Positions 34,561 to 47,472 of a DNA stretch of 64,000 nt are shown piece after piece. The translations under genes were made by a program, and so were the position numbers. The notes beneath the pieces were generated by a model, which worked only from the letters and a program-made list of their open reading frames with translations, did not search any database and was not told where the DNA came from. This stretch comes from Coriolopsis trogii. Lineage: Eukaryota; Basidiomycota; Agaricomycetes; Polyporales; Polyporaceae. How positions within the stretch are numbered: position 1 is the stretch's first letter; every line of letters starts with the position of its first letter. The DNA lies in NCBI GenBank assembly GCA_020543525.1, contig JAHYIO010000001.1, positions 744,001-808,000 of the forward strand. The letters run 5' to 3'.

Positions 34561-37500
34561 GGTGGCGAGAAGGAGGGTCAAGGCCCGAGACAACCTCGTC
34601 ATCGTAAGAAGGACAACAATGGGAAGGGTACATCTACAAACGTTGCAAGTGGTCCACATCTACCACCCCTGCTCCCACTCCCACTGCCGCTGCTGCTACC
34701 ATCACGCATGATACACCCCCACAGAAGTTGGACAATTGTACATTCTGGGACAAGTCTGCATACTATGTATCTACGGATTTCTCTAAGGTATCAACGTCAA
34801 ATGGCAATCTCGTTCTCCCGCTATACTCGTCTGATCGACTCTGGTGTGTCTCAACACTTTGTCACATTCAAGACCATCCCTCCCATTCCAACCAGAAGCA
34901 TTCGCATCCCTATGAAATGCGGACAGGATGCTCAGGATGAGGTCACACTATGCAACGTCCTCTATGCCCCCTCCATGCCCATCGCTCTCGTCTCTGTCAG
35001 TGCCCTAGACAGCATTGGCTTCTCTGTCCTGTTCAAGGGAAGGAGTTGCGCAATCACCACGCCTGGTGGCAGCAATCTTGTTCCAATTCTGTGAAAACAT
35101 GGCCTCTATCCGCTGCTTGGTGTTAGGAACCGATCGAGAAGGCGTCCATGAGCGTGACCGCCGCAATAACGCTGACCGCACTCGGGTTCCACCGCCGGAT
35201 GGGTCACACATACCCCTGCACTCTCTGAAAGATAGTCGCAGATGGGGTCATCACCGGAATTGACCTGAGTGCTGGTGAAGTTGAGTTCTGCGAGATTTGC
35301 CAAGCACGCATGTACCTCATTCGCAAAGGAGTGCAAGCAGCCTTGAGCAACCCACTATGGCGAACTTGTTTACTTCAAGGTCTGGGCAAGGCGCAAGTTC
35401 GGACGTGAATGGAAAAAAATATTCATTACAGTCCTCAACAACTACAGCAACAAGGTGACTATCTGGGGAGGCTTCTATGTGCTACAAAGCAATCAGTGGA
35501 CCAAGAATCACCCCCGTGCTACTAGTATCAAGACGCTCCAAAGCGACCGAGGCGGCGAGTACATGAGCCTCAAGTTCAACGCACACCTCAAGTCGCAAGG
35601 AGCGGAGCGTCGCCTCACAGTACACAACTCACCCGCACAGAACGGCAAGGCTGAGTGGCTTATGTGCACACTTGTGCACTCCTGTTCAATGCCGGCCTCC
35701 TGGAGTTCTTATGGGGAGAGTGTGGGTGGGGTACAGCCAGGTCAGCAAAGGGCACAAAGTGTACTGGCCCGAGCGACAATCAAGCGGAACGTTTGCATCA
35801 AGCCAGACATGCCCAATGCGGTCGTGCACACAGTCCAAGGGGACCACTTACCTGGTGGCGCCCAGACCTCCTCCCAGACCACCTCCCAGCGCACCTCCCT
35901 CCCGGACCTCTGTCTCCTCCTTGCCCTCCATCTCCTCCTCCTCCATCTCCTCCCATTCCCTCCTCCTGAGCCGCCGTCCGGGTCTTGCGGAGCTGCTGTT
36001 GCTGTTGCCTGGTGCGCAGCTAGATGTGCCGCCCAAGCCAGTGGTGCCAGAGGGCCGCCCAAGATGTCAGCGGGTACCCAGCCGGTGGGTGCGCAACTTG
36101 CAGGCCAGAGAGGCCTAGATCCGTCTTTGGGAAGACAGCGCAGGCAATTTGGGACGAGGTAGAGAGAAGAGGAAGAGGAAGAGGAAGAGGAAGAGGGAGA
36201 TGCAGACACCATGTCAAGTGGCTGTGCCGTGACCCTTGGTTTAGACACCGACGCATGCGAGTTGTTTTGCACTCGCTGCAATGGGCTTCAGCGGACGAGC
36301 CCTCATTCCGCGACGCGCTATCTGGCTCAGACCGCGAACGCTGGCTGGAGGCGATGAAAGAAGAATTGGACAAGATTTTGAAGATGGGAATATATGGACT
36401 GGTTGACCGACCACCCAGCATGAATGTCGGGGCACTACGCAAAAAGCGTGACAAGAACAACAATGTCGTAAAATACAATGTCTGACAGATCTCTGCACAC
36501 AAGGCTTCTCGCAAGTCTATGGTGTTGACTACACTGAGACTGCATCCCTGACCACTCATACATCCTCATTTTATCTCATTCTTGCGCCTGCTACCGCCAA
36601 CAACTGGGACTGGGAAATTCACCAAATTGACTACAAGAACACCTACCTCAGAGCTCAATGAGACCATCAGCCTCCAGGCTCCGAGGTCCTTGGTCAAGAA
36701 CGTCTCATCTGGAAACTGAAGAAGGCCCTCTATGGCCTCAAACAAGCCAGCCTTCTCTGGTACCACGTCATCTGTGCTCTTATGGAGGAAATTGGTTTGC
36801 AACGGAGCAAGCACGATCCTGGTGTGCTTTATCTCATCCTTGTCAGCATCATCATTATCATTGTCATCCACATCAACGACTGCACGCTTGTGACAAGCAC
36901 AAACAGCCTCATGCAAGGTCTCAAGGACCAGTTGAAGCAGCGTTTTGAGATCATTGACTTAGGCAAGATCTGCTGGCTCCTGGGCTTTGCTATTCGTCGC
37001 AATAATGCCGCACGGACCATCTCTCTTGTACATCAGTGCGCGTACATCAACATGCTCCGTACCCATTTCAACATGAATGACACACCCTCCTTACTGTCCC
37101 CATGGATTCTCATGCCAACCTCTTCAACTACACTCTTGAAGCAGAACAGCACGAGGTGATGTGCAACAAGCTGTATGCTCAGCTGGTTGGCTCCCTCATG
37201 TATGCTGCCATTAGGACCCATCCTAACATTGCATTTGCCATCTCTACCCTTGTTGCATTTCATGTCCAATCCTGCGATGATTTACTATGACGCTGTTATT
37301 GCACTGTTGTTGACTGAGGCCAAGGCCAAGTACATTGCTGCCTTGGACTCCTCTCAAGAGGCCATTTGGCTCTGGTATATCCTCTCTAAGCTCACTTCCC
37401 CCATCACACAGCCAACTCTCCTCCAGTGTGAAAACAAGAGCGTGATTGATCTCATGATTAAACTTGACAAGTTTCATCCTCAGATGAAACACATCAACAT

Positions 37501-37654
37501 CCACTATCATTTCATTCATGAACTTGTCGCTGACAAGACAATTATTGTCCCGTACTTCCCTACCAATGAGATGGCTGCTGACCTCTTGCTGAAGGCTCTG
37601 CCCCACCCTGCTGTGAATGCTCATGTGTTTACTCTTGATCTTCTTCAGGCTTGA
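34561..37654 (+). pseudogene. pol: Copia pol: protease, integrase, RT, RNase H
   Basis: Protease LIDSGVSQHFV keeps the catalytic DSG (about 34,834). GAG-pre-integrase remnants follow. The integrase core reads TLQSDRGGEYMS and HNSPAQNGKAEW (35,540-35,660). RT starts DRERWLEAMKEELDKI (36,330), continues GLKQASLLWYHV, and has the catalytic box VIHINDCTLV where YVDD is expected, so the first Asp reads Asn. RNase H: LTEAKAKYIAALDSSQEAIW and CENKSVIDLM. Three frames are needed to read RT, so frameshifts are present. A long Pro/Ser-rich tract (35,850-36,010) separates integrase from RT. The final stop at 37652-37654 precedes the polypurine tract. Confidence 0.88.
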
Positions 37655-37661
37655 GGGGGGG
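37652..37661 (+). other. Polypurine tract of the Copia element
   Basis: TGAGGGGGGG directly precedes the TG of the 3' LTR. Confidence 0.85.
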
Positions 37662-37944
37662 TGTTGGGGTGCAAGCGCTGACCGAGATAAATCCTCTGAT
37701 CCATGCGCATCTCCTCCTGTCACATTTCTCACTTAATTCCATCTGATATACCAAGCACATTGCATTCCTGGTGCTTTAGTCTTTCCCCCCATACTGAAGC
37801 ACCAGTGAGCCCTCTCTATTATGATACATGTCATCTGTACTCACTCTCTTTATGTAGTCTCCTAGGCACCTAGTTATGCAATATATGAGTCTTTCTCCCA
37901 TACTGAACCACTGTCTCCTAGCCAGATGCTCCATAGCCTTTACA
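37662..37944 (+). repeat. 3' LTR of the Copia element
   Basis: 283 bp, TGTTGGGG...TTTACA, with blocks shared with 31754-31971 (GATATACCAAGCAC, GGTGCTT.AGTCTTT, AGTCTCCTAGCC). Part of the segment CAGTGAGCCC...CACTCTCTT is present only here. Confidence 0.88.
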
Positions 37945-37949
37945 GTAAG

Positions 37950-38939
37950 TCGCTCTATATACTCTCATTCAATAGCCCTATTCAATAGTGTTCTAGTAAC
38001 TATAGATTACAATAATTGGCCTTATTTACTGCACTCAAGTCCAGAAACATCTCAAAGTGCAAACAATTAGCAGTAGTTATGCCTTTGTAAGCAAGTTTCA
38101 TTATCAGTCTACGCAGGGATTGATTCCATTAGAAAGCCACTATCAATGTGGTTCTAATGAACCTACTTGTGTACAAATCCATCCAGTAACAAACCCGGAG
38201 AGAGGGAGGGAAGCTGTAGTGAGTTGCCTAATTGGGCAGAATTAACAGAAGATAGTAAATGTAATTGATAGGAGCAGCCAAAAAAGGTGGAAAAATGCCA
38301 GGGAGAAAGCCTGAGATAGGATCATTAAACAAGCCCCCATAAGCATGCAGATGATTAACAATAGATTAGATCAAGCTGTTATCATGGGAGATAGGATTAG
38401 ATCAGCTGATCAGCGGCTGTTATCATTCCACCTTCCTAATTAAGATAGCTATGATGTCATGCAAAAGCAGGTTAAAACGGGCCATGACCTTCAAAAAATG
38501 ATGTCAACAGCCGCATTTTGAACTGCAAATAGCTCGAACCCTAAGTCAGTGCTCCAGGTTAGGATTGATTCCTATACATCTGTAGGTTGCATTTCACTTG
38601 GGCCTCCTGCTGCCTGTACCATCTCTATTTCTCCTTCATAATCCCAATGCTTTTGTTGAACTGCAAGGTAGGTGATGGTAAAAAAACTGCAAGGTGGAGT
38701 ATGGGAAGAAGGTACCTTGAGGGGAAGAAGATCATACATGATAAATGATTAGCTGGGCAGATCAATATACAAAGGGGTGTGTCCAAAAGCCATATACTAT
38801 GACTTTTAAATACACACATTTGCATCTGCATCTATTGCAGAACTACCCTGCTGTGGTGTGGGAGTGCCATGAACCCCTCATTTCCATTGACCTTTTGTCT
38901 GCACTTCCACTATTGTTCCAGTGCTCTTGTGCACACCTA
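37950..38939. other. AT-rich non-coding stretch
   Basis: I see no gene or repeat structure beyond short A/T runs and a GGGAGAGAGGGAGG patch near 38200. Confidence 0.35.
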
Positions 38940-39192
38940 TAACCTATCATCCCTAGCACTTATTGTTCTCCATATATGTAGTAGATGCTTACCATCTGGA
39001 GACTTCAGTTTTGACCTCTTGTCTCCAGGTGAGCCTTACTGTATTTTCATTCACCTACATTCTCTCAATACAACTTGTCTCCAGCCCTGTGTGTTGAGCC
39101 TTGCTCCACTCTTGCTGCACAAGACTTATACTCTCACCCGTGCTTGATGTCTCAGTCTCCTTCCACATCTCACTTGACCACAGGTTGCAACA
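38940..39192 (-). repeat. R1-family LTR, inverted orientation
   Basis: CACTTATTGTTCTCCATATATG...CTCTTGTCTCCAGGTGAGCC...GGTTGCAACA is the reverse complement of the R1 LTR, clearest against 63436-63776. Confidence 0.65.
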
Positions 39193-40673
39193 GCCTCCAC
39201 CCAGACTCTCGCTATCTATGTCTAGATCACCCAACAGATGTCAGATTCTCTAAGTAGTCATTCTCATGTTTGCTCTTGCTGAATACCCACTACTGTCTCT
39301 GCATAGTATGTTTATACCCCACCCTTCATCCGGTTGCTCTTCTTTCTCTTCTTACCTTTATCTTTGCCCTTGTCTCCATCTTAGCTGCCTCCATTGACTG
39401 CTACCACAACAAGATGCTATGCAGGCCTCCAGTGTTGTCTTCCATTGTCACTAGCTCATCCTCTGCAGCTGCCATATTCTCCCCATTTCTCTTGAGGTGA
39501 CTTGCACTTGTAACTTAGGAGTTCTTGAACTTCAAGCCTCCTTGTGTGTTCTCCATTCACACCTCATTCACTAGCAAGTCCTTCACCTAGGAGTCCAACA
39601 CTTGCAAAGCTATGGGCACTGGTACTCATGAGCACTTGTCTACATCCACTGGCTCCTTATCTGGCACCACCAACCACTAGTTCCTTCTGCCTTTTATGCT
39701 TGCTTGTTCCAAGGTTCCTCTGCCTCTCTGTTGCCTTTGGACACTGGCCCTTGCATACCCTCACATACTCATGGCTATCAGATACTCACCCTTATACCAT
39801 ACCCTAGACATCTGCCTCCATCTTCAAAGTATCTAATCTCTTGAAAGGTACTAACCATACTCATTAGTACCATCTATAATACTTATACATACTATCAACC
39901 TGGTCTTTGTAGTTACTAGTGTTGTGTTGTATATTATACAAGCAAGTATAGCAAAATAGAGTATGGGCAACTCTATCTATAGCCCTCTACCAGGATTTAT
40001 GTGGGGCTACATAGCCTGGCTGAGTGCTATAGCTAATTATGTAGTCTGGACTTGTCTACCAGCTAATGGCTCCTATATAGACTACACAGGGCTACATAGA
40101 CATCTGATGTACTTGCTCAGTTACTTCTTATATTGCACAGATATACTTTGTTCTATTTACTATGCATCATCTTATAATGTGTCTTAGCCACTATCAGCAG
40201 CATTACACTACTATACCACCACCTATAGTACATGCACATAGCCACCATATCATCACAATGCTTGGGCCCCTTCAATTGTCACTCTAACACCTTGTTTAGC
40301 ATGGTGTGCTGATACATACTGATGTTAAGAAACAGTTGTGTGATGTGTGCGAGAGAAGTACACTTGACTCTGAGCTGCAAGGTAGGACAGAGATAAAGGA
40401 GATGGTGATAGTAAGAAAACAAGTTGAATGTGCCTTGTTGCCACAGCACAGGCCAACTACTTTGGGTTGCTGAGACAAAGAGGCTAATGTAGGGTTACTC
40501 TAACCATATTCCAGGGTTCCAGATATTAGAAAATACTTACCTCTGCTAGTGTGATCATTAGTCCACTTATACACTGAGTTGAAATCTTTTTCCATATACA
40601 TCAATCAGTGTTTGATATCTAGCAGCCAAACATTGCCCCTATAATGGACAATTTACTTTGTTCCTCATTCAAT
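39193..40673. other. Unassigned pyrimidine-rich to AT-rich region
   Basis: Bases 39240-39830 are pyrimidine-rich with open but featureless plus frames; 39850-40670 is AT-rich. No motif recognised. The two flanking R1 LTRs have opposite orientations, so this is not a normal element interior. Confidence 0.35.
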
Positions 40674-41005
40674 TGTAACTGTTGAGATAGCTACAAAAGT
40701 TGAATGAGACAAGCAGAGGCATACAAGAGACAAGACCTTGAGCAGCAAGGCAGAGTAAGGGCTCAACAAACAGGCTGGGGACAAGTTTATCCAGCAAAGT
40801 AGCTATAGAGCAGAATATAGAGGGGCTTACCTGACAAGAGGTCAAAATTGATGTTCCCAGGCAGTGCATGTGGTCTTATATACTAGGGAGAATACAAGCA
40901 CTCAGTATGAGAGCAAAGAACAAAAGAAAGTCCAAATAAGGCAATTAAAGGTGTTAGTATTCAGAAAAAGAAATGGTAGAGTCTGGGAAGCTTGCGGTTA
41001 TAACA
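40674..41005 (+). repeat. R1-family LTR
   Basis: 332 bp with TG start and TTATAACA end. It shares GACCTTGAGCAGCAAGGCAGAG, GGTCTTATATACTA and AACAAAAGAAAGTCC with 63436-63776. No coding interior is attached. Confidence 0.7.
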
Positions 41006-41212
41006 ATCTCTATGATTGCTCGGCACTGAATTTAGGGCCTGTTCAGTAACCATAAAAATGGAGCAGTGTATTGTGCCCATATAAGGAAAATGCAGATGCC
41101 AGCACTACAATGATTTTCAAATTATTGTAGCACTGGCATTTCAATTGCTTCTCTACTCCCACAGCTATATCCCTGCTCTTCCCCCACTTCTGCTGCCCCT
41201 CTGCTATCAGAT

Positions 41213-42360
41213 ATGCCTTGTGCAGACTGGACCAAGGCTTGTGAGGATATTCTTCTCTGGCCTGCAAAATGCTATCAAAAATGCGAAGACTGGTGATAAT
41301 AACTTCCAGCCTGAAGTCTACACAACTATTTCTGCCTCTCTTGTTACCCAAGGGTATATGTGGGCCACTGTTGATATTGTGAAGGGCTGGTGGACAAGGG
41401 TGAGTGCTATCAGCTGCTTGAAACCCCCCCCCCCCCCCCCCCCCCAACCATATTCAAAATTCCCCTATAGTTCAAGTCAGACTGCAACATTGTCCATGAC
41501 TTGTACAACTAGTCAGGGTTTAGGTGGGATGAGAAGAAGGGTGTGGTGACTATTACAGAGGCTGTATGGAAAGATGTTCTTTACAATCCAGTGAGTATAC
41601 TTATCATGTGGTATTCTCTCTCCTCAACAGTATGTAGCTTGGGTGCAAGGTCAAGAAGTATTCTGCCTATAACAAGTTCCATACCAAGGCATTCCCTGAG
41701 TACAAGACTGTTACTAAGCTGATGGGGGGCAATCAGGCCACTAGTAAGCAGGCATTCTCCTCTACTAGGGGCTCTGCTGCTGCTGCACCTCTGGAGCTAC
41801 TATAACTGCATCAGCCTCAGGTGGCGATGGAGTAGAGCTCAACACTGGCTGATATCAAAGAGAACAATGGTCCTCCTGCCACCCAGCCAGTGGGTCATAT
41901 AGCCTCTACCTCTAGCACAGTGAGTACTTTTATTTCTCCTCTCTATTTGCCATATCCATTTGGTCTGCAAGCAGGACACTAACCATATCCCATCACCCAA
42001 CCCAGGCACAATCTCTGCATTGTCTGCCTCTAGTGCCTAGCATCCTGCCTGCTCCCTCCACTCCTGTTGGGAAATGTGTCTGTGGTTCAAACACTGCTGC
42101 ATAGCTTACTGACTTGACTACTTCTGTTAAGCAGCTTGTGCAGAGCATACTTGGGGGCAGTGAGGGTGGTAAGTCATCTATCTCACCACTCCACTAGAAG
42201 GATAAGAAAGGCCTCTTACCTTTCTCTTTGGCCTGTGCTTGCTGTGTCTTCTATTAAGGAGAGCATCAAAGAGTATCTCAGTTTGGAGATGATGATATGG
42301 AGGCTGGTGCCTTTTGGCTTACAGATGAAATGGACCATGCTGACAAGCATGACTAGTTAC
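41213..42360 (+). pseudogene. Myb/SANT-like (Myb_DNA-bind_3 type) protein, broken
   Basis: The ATG at 41213 opens WTKACEDILL, which joins after a frameshift to SGLQNAIKNAKTGDNNFQPE and YTTISASLVTQG. An intron (41400-41470, GTGAGT...TATAG) leads to FKSDCNIVHDLYN, a stop, then SGFRWDEKKGVVTITEAVWK. A second intron starts at 41591, and the next exon holds KVKKYSAYNKFHTKAFPEYK. These are the blocks of the Myb/SANT-like domain common in rust and mushroom genomes, often linked to DNA transposons. The C-terminal part near 42,280-42,360 reads FGDDDMEAGAFWLTDEMDHA. Function is unknown beyond DNA binding. Confidence 0.72.
41424..41445. repeat. Poly-C run of 22 bases
   Basis: Uninterrupted cytosines inside the first intron of the Myb/SANT-like pseudogene. 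An assembly or length-polymorphism artefact is possible here. Confidence 0.95.
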
Positions 42361-42999
42361 TCAAATTAAAGTGTTGTCTATCCAGTCCTTACATCCTGCT
42401 TAGTAGTATTGAACTGAAATTGATTCTCTGCCTCTGCTTGCTGCTGCCTGTGCACCTCTAGTTCTTCCTGATACTGTGCCCAAATATCTATAGCAATCTG
42501 CTCCCGCCATGTGCTTACCTGTTCATCCTCAGTAGGCATAAGCACTGTGTGTTGTGAGGGGCCATTATCACCATTCATGAAGATTCATATAGGCTCCATT
42601 GGAATGGTGGTCTGGGTTGTGAATGCAGGAGTTATAGAGAAGCATCAAAGCTAAAGGGATGTGGCATTGAGTTTGGATGCTGTACTCACAAGGCTCACGT
42701 GCCATTTTAAATGGACTCCAAAGATCCACTTGATTATATTACAAAGCTAAGCATGATGGAGATTGTATAGCTCTTCTTTTGACTGGAGCCTAGATAGTAG
42801 CCTGAGTTAGAGAAAACAATATTTTCTTATATTATAAGCACAGACCCTTGATTGCCTGCAGCCCACTCATGCAGATGGTAGCATGTGTTGCAGTATGGAA
42901 CTAGCAATGTTGAACAGCTAGCAAACCCTGCATTGGCAATCTAGTATTTTCCATTCTCAAGTCCTCCCTGCCCTGTTGCCTGCTTATATAGAGTGCTAT
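42361..42999. other. Spacer before Gypsy A
   Basis: A minus-strand open frame of 66 codons (42378-42578) is Gln/Glu-rich but unrecognised. The rest is AT-rich with no signals. It ends GCTAT next to the Gypsy A LTR. Confidence 0.35.
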
Positions 43000-43605
43000 T
43001 GTTACATCCCATACTTTTCTGGCCCTATTACCCCGAAACCCAAATCCCAATTGGCATATCCTTCCTCCATGCATCACAGTAGTTTGATTTTATCAGTGAA
43101 ACATAGTTTTATCACAATGTTACCATTAGTACATTATACAACGGACATCACGGTCCTGATCCTCATCTGTACTCCATCAGAGCTACATCACCTCTGTGAT
43201 AGCTTGGTACCGAGACTTAGTTAGACCTAGTACTATATAAGTCTGGCTGTAATACCATTGTACCTCAGTTCAGATATCTCATTACTACTTCCATAATCCA
43301 GTGTTCTCCCTTCACTCATGCTGCCAAGTCTGTTCTCCATCCTCTGGTCTTCCTAGAATATTGCTCAACTCTGAACTTGCTCTCTCAACATTGAACTGAA
43401 GTCTAACCTTGTACTCTATACCTGTCTGACTTCCATCTCTGATCTCTGACTCTAATCTCCATCAGTCCTTTGTTTGTAAATCAAGAACACCAGGCAATTT
43501 CCTCAAGGTGTTGCTAATAGCTTCACCAAAGTCCTCAGCTCTGCCAGTCCCAGATATCTGTATCTCCAAACCATCTCTGCCGTCCAGTCTAGCACATCCC
43601 TAACA
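43000..43605 (+). repeat. 5' LTR of Gypsy A
   Basis: 606 bp, TGTTACATCCC...CCTAACA, colinear with 61408-62006. It contains ACTATATAAG at about 43232, a possible TATA element. Confidence 0.92.
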
Positions 43606-43737
43606 GTATATCTGAACTCACACTGAGTTATTACCATGTTCGGTATGGGTCAAGATTCTAACTCAACATTTCCCAGTTTCTCAACTGGTTAAGTTACCAT
43701 ACCAATCATCAGAACAACACTGACAACTCTGACCCAC

Positions 43738-44890
43738 ATGACTGGAGCACCTCAAATCATGCTCTATATGCAGACTCAAAGTCTGCCACCCAGGTCAGGG
43801 TCAGGCAGCCCCGCACAGGCTTCGCCAGTTCCTCTGGTAAATTGTCTGAACAATTTATTTGTGAACCTTCCTCCAAGATTGCCTCCTTTTCCAGATTCAA
43901 CTAGAATAGCCCTTGCCTCAGCTATCCAGATGCTAGCACAAACCTTGGGTCAATCTGGTCGGGGGAAGGAGAGCAAACAGAACAATGCCTATAATCCTGA
44001 CATCTTTGATAGTTCCCAGCCAATCAAGCTCCAAACATTCTTCACACAGCTATAGCTTGTTTTCCTAGCTGGGCCCCAAATGTTCACCTCCAACCAGAAG
44101 AAGGTAACCTATGCTATCTCTTATCTCTGAGGAACGGCTCTACAGTGGTTCAAGCCATATCTTCTAGAAGGGACCTCCAAATATCCACCCCTGTTTATAT
44201 CCAACTATACCGAATTCCAAAAGGAGTTAAAGATTAACTTTGGCCCTTACAACGCTGCTGCTACAGTGGAACATGACTTGGTGAATCTCCAAATGGCTGA
44301 CAACCAGCAGATCACAAAGTACATCACCCAGTTCAACCACTTAGCCACTCAGGTTGCTTGGGGAGCTTGCACACTCCAATTCCAATCCTACAATGGTCTT
44401 CCGAATCAACTCAAGGATCATATTGCCAAGGTTGGCAAACCCAACAACCTCTTCACACTCCAAGACCTTGCACAGTTCCTGGATCATTGATGCTGGGAAT
44501 GGTGCTCCAAACAGGCTTACAAATCTGGTTCTTAGAAAAACAAGGCTAGCACTGACATAAAGATGCAGTCGATATCTTGGATGCAAAACCCGCCTATGGC
44601 AATGACATTCTCTACTCCGAAGCCCGCTACCTCCTTGTCAATGCCATGAACTCTGGCAAAAACAACACTAAAGCCCTACTCCAACAAGCTTGAAAAGGAC
44701 GGTAAACTCAGGCAGGAGGAATGTCAACATTGGTTTGCTAATAACCTCTGTCTGTTCTGCAAAGGATCTGGACATGTCACTTTGGCTTGTCCAAAGAAGA
44801 CCTCCTTGGTGGCCAAAGCCAGGGCAACTCAGACTGCTCCTGCCACTGCACCGACAGTCCAAGCTGCTCCGGTTGCCCCAGATGCAAAAA
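43738..44890 (+). pseudogene. gag: Gypsy A gag with zinc knuckle
   Basis: The ATG at 43738 starts MTGAPQIMLYMQ, then a linker and the gag core (KLQTFFTQL, GTALQWFKPYLLE, FQKELKINFGPYNAAATVEHDL, ITQFNHLATQ, YNGLPNQLKDHI). The knuckle CLFCKGSGHVTLACP (CX2CX4HX4C) is at about 44,750. In-frame stops follow FFTQL and FLDH, and the frame shifts after 44.5 kb. The layout is Tf1/sushi-like. Confidence 0.87.
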
Positions 44891-44939
44891 ATTAGTCCGC
44901 AGTTCTCTGACCTCTGTGCTTGGCGAGAACTGTGTTGAC

Positions 44940-47372
44940 ACTGCCTGCACAGAGTTTTCCCTTCAGCTCAACATGTCCACTCTTTCAGACCCCCTTGCCC
45001 TTCATCTATCCCTTTACTCCGACTCCCTTTCCAAACCCATCACAACCTTTGTCAACTCTGGGTCTTCACATTGTTTCATAGATACTGGGTTTGTCAGGAA
45101 GAATGCCATACCCACTACTTCTATAACTCTAATCCGCCTTTTGCTCTTTGATGGAACATCAAATCAAATAATTAACTGCATTGTGTTAACCTTTCATTAT
45201 ACTTTTCTTCTGGCAAAGTCATCTCCATCAACTTTTATGTCACTCTGCTCGACAAATCGGTCTCTGCTGTTCTGGGAATAGCTGGCTCCACAACTACAAT
45301 CCGCTGATTAACTGGAGGAAGCCCAGCATCCAATTCCAAACCACTCCCCCAACACATCCCATATTTAAACTGGTACCTCCTCCAACTCATCTGACTCCTC
45401 TGTGAGAGATTTTGGAATCAACACCTCTGACCTCCATATCCTGAGTCTCTATCATTAGAGTAGCTGCATTTGCATGTGCCTGTAAGATGCAAGGCTTGGA
45501 GAGCTTCATGCTCAACCTATTGGCAATGTCAGCCATAGCTAGAAGTTCTACCGTCTCGGAGGAACCTCCGGACTTGCCAGGTGTCCCAGAGGAATACCAC
45601 AAGTTTGCTGATGTTTTTAGCAAGGTCAAGGCTGACATCCTTCCAGAACACCGCCCATACAACCTCAAGATCACCCTTAAGGAAGGTGCTGTTCCACCCC
45701 TTGGACCCATCTACTCCCTTTCCAAGCTTGAGCTGGATACCCTCCAAGAAAATATTGAGGACAATCTCCACTTGGCTTTTATCTGACCTTCAAATTTGCC
45801 ATGTGGCACCCCTGTCCTCTTTATGAAGAAGAACAGCTCCCTCTGTCTCTGTGTCAACTACCAAGGTCTCAACAAGATCACCCGGAAGGACCGATATCCC
45901 TTACCTCTCATCTCCGATCTTCTGGATGTGCCTTGGAAGGCTCGGATCTATACCAAGATCAACCTTTGACATATATACAACCTAGTCTGGATTGCACCTG
46001 GAGATGAATGGAAGACAGTGTTCTGCATGTGCTATGGTTCTTTTGAGTAAATATTAATAACATTTGGACTCTCCAATGCTCTGGTGGTGTTTCAATGAGG
46101 TCTTTGCTGACATGCTTGATGTTTCCATTGTCATCTATCTTGATAATATCCTCATCTACTCTGACAACCCCAAGGAACACCAGAAACACATCAAAGAAGT
46201 CCTCTGCTGCCTCCAAAAGCACTATCTCTACGCTCATGCACACAAGTGCGAGTTCTACACTGAGTCCATCGAGTATCTTGGCTACATCATGTCTGCTGAT
46301 GGCCTGACTATGGCTGAGTTGAAGGTCAAGGCTATCCTGGACTGGCCTGAACTCCAGAAAGTCCACAATATCCAGTCCTTCCTTGGCTTTGCCAACTTCT
46401 ACTGCTGTTTTATCCACAACTATTTAGAGATTGTTCTACCGCTCACTTGTCTCACCCACAAGGGTATCCTATGAAATTTCTCTGATGATTGTCAGGAAGC
46501 ATTTAACATGCTGAAGAAGGCTTTCACCTCCGCACCCATTCTTCACTATTGGGAACCCAACCCTCAGATCACTGTCAAGATAGACACTTCAGACTATGTG
46601 ATTGCCAGGATTCTTTCCATCATCACAGACTCCGGCGACCTCCACCCCATTGCTTTCTACTCCCGAACGCTCACTGGCACAGAATTGAACATTGAACTAC
46701 AATACCCACAATAAAGAACTCCTCACTATTTTTAAGGTGTTTAAGACTTGGCAATATTATCTCAAAGGCTCCAAAACTCCAATCAATGTCATTACCAATT
46801 ACCAATTACAAGAATCTGGAGTACTTCGCAACTACCAAACTGCTCACATATCATCAAGCCCATTGGTCCAAGTACCTCTCACAGTTCAACCTTATCATCT
46901 GTTTCTGCCCTGGTAAACTTGGAGCTAAGCCTGACACACCCACCTGCCATTGGGACATTTACCCAAAAGAGGGGGATAGTGACTACTCTGTTATTAACCC
47001 ACACAAATTCCAACCAGTCTTTACCCATGAACAACTTGCTTCCTCCCTCCAGGCAACAACTTTCCGAAAACCTGTTCTCTGCACTTCCTATCTTCTCAAC
47101 GAAAGTCAACTCCAATTGGACATCCTGTTGAGTCTCTCTTCCCCAAAACTCCCTCCTGAACTCTCTGCTGGCCTCACCGCTGCTGCTGAAGACAAGCCTA
47201 AGTGGATCAAGGACTTTGATGGGTTTTTCTATCTCAATGACTGCATTCATATTTCAGGCATCAATGATCTTCAACTCTGGGTTCCTTGCACCTGTTATGA
47301 CCACCCAATAGCTGGACACTGGGATCAGAACAAGACTCAGGCCCTCACATCAGTAAAAGCACCTTGGCACTG
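44940..47372 (+). pseudogene. pol: Gypsy A pol, first part: protease, RT, RNase H, integrase start
   Basis: Protease FVNSGSSHCFID has Asn (AAC, 45054-45056) in place of the catalytic Asp. [54 protein letters not shown]; the box reads YLDN (AAT at 46145-46147). SIEYLGYIMSADGL and IQSFLGFANFYCCFIHNY follow. RNase H: FYSRTLTGTELN, LTYHQAHWSKYLSQFNLII. Integrase N-terminus: YDHPIAGHWDQNKTQAL, where the nested insert begins. Stops at 45784, 45967 and 46048 and at least two frameshifts break it. Confidence 0.9.
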
Positions 47373-47472
47373 AGAAACTCTGGGACATAGCCACCCTCCC
47401 AGAGCATCCCAGAGCTTCTCAGAGCAACTCAGGCTAGCCCAAAGCTTACCAGTGCTGGAGTGCATTAGGAAG

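Larger units (their letters stand above)
31754..37944 (+). mobile_element. Ty1/Copia retrotransposon, decayed
   Basis: LTRs start TGTTGGGGTGCAAGCGCTGA (31754 and 37662). The left LTR is 218 bp and the right 283 bp; they differ mainly by an indel of about 65 bp. The flanks GTGAG (31749-31753) and GTAAG (37945-37949) look like a target duplication with one change. Order: primer site, gag with zinc knuckle, protease, integrase, RT, RNase H, polypurine tract. Integrase before RT is the Copia order. An insertion of roughly 1.7 kb sits in gag. Stops and frameshifts are common. Confidence 0.9.

Noticed and set aside
35742..36281. Minus-strand 179-codon frame rich in Ser/Gly/Glu
   Set aside because: Shadow of the Pro/Ser-rich linker of Copia pol, which is itself in the correct sense and order.
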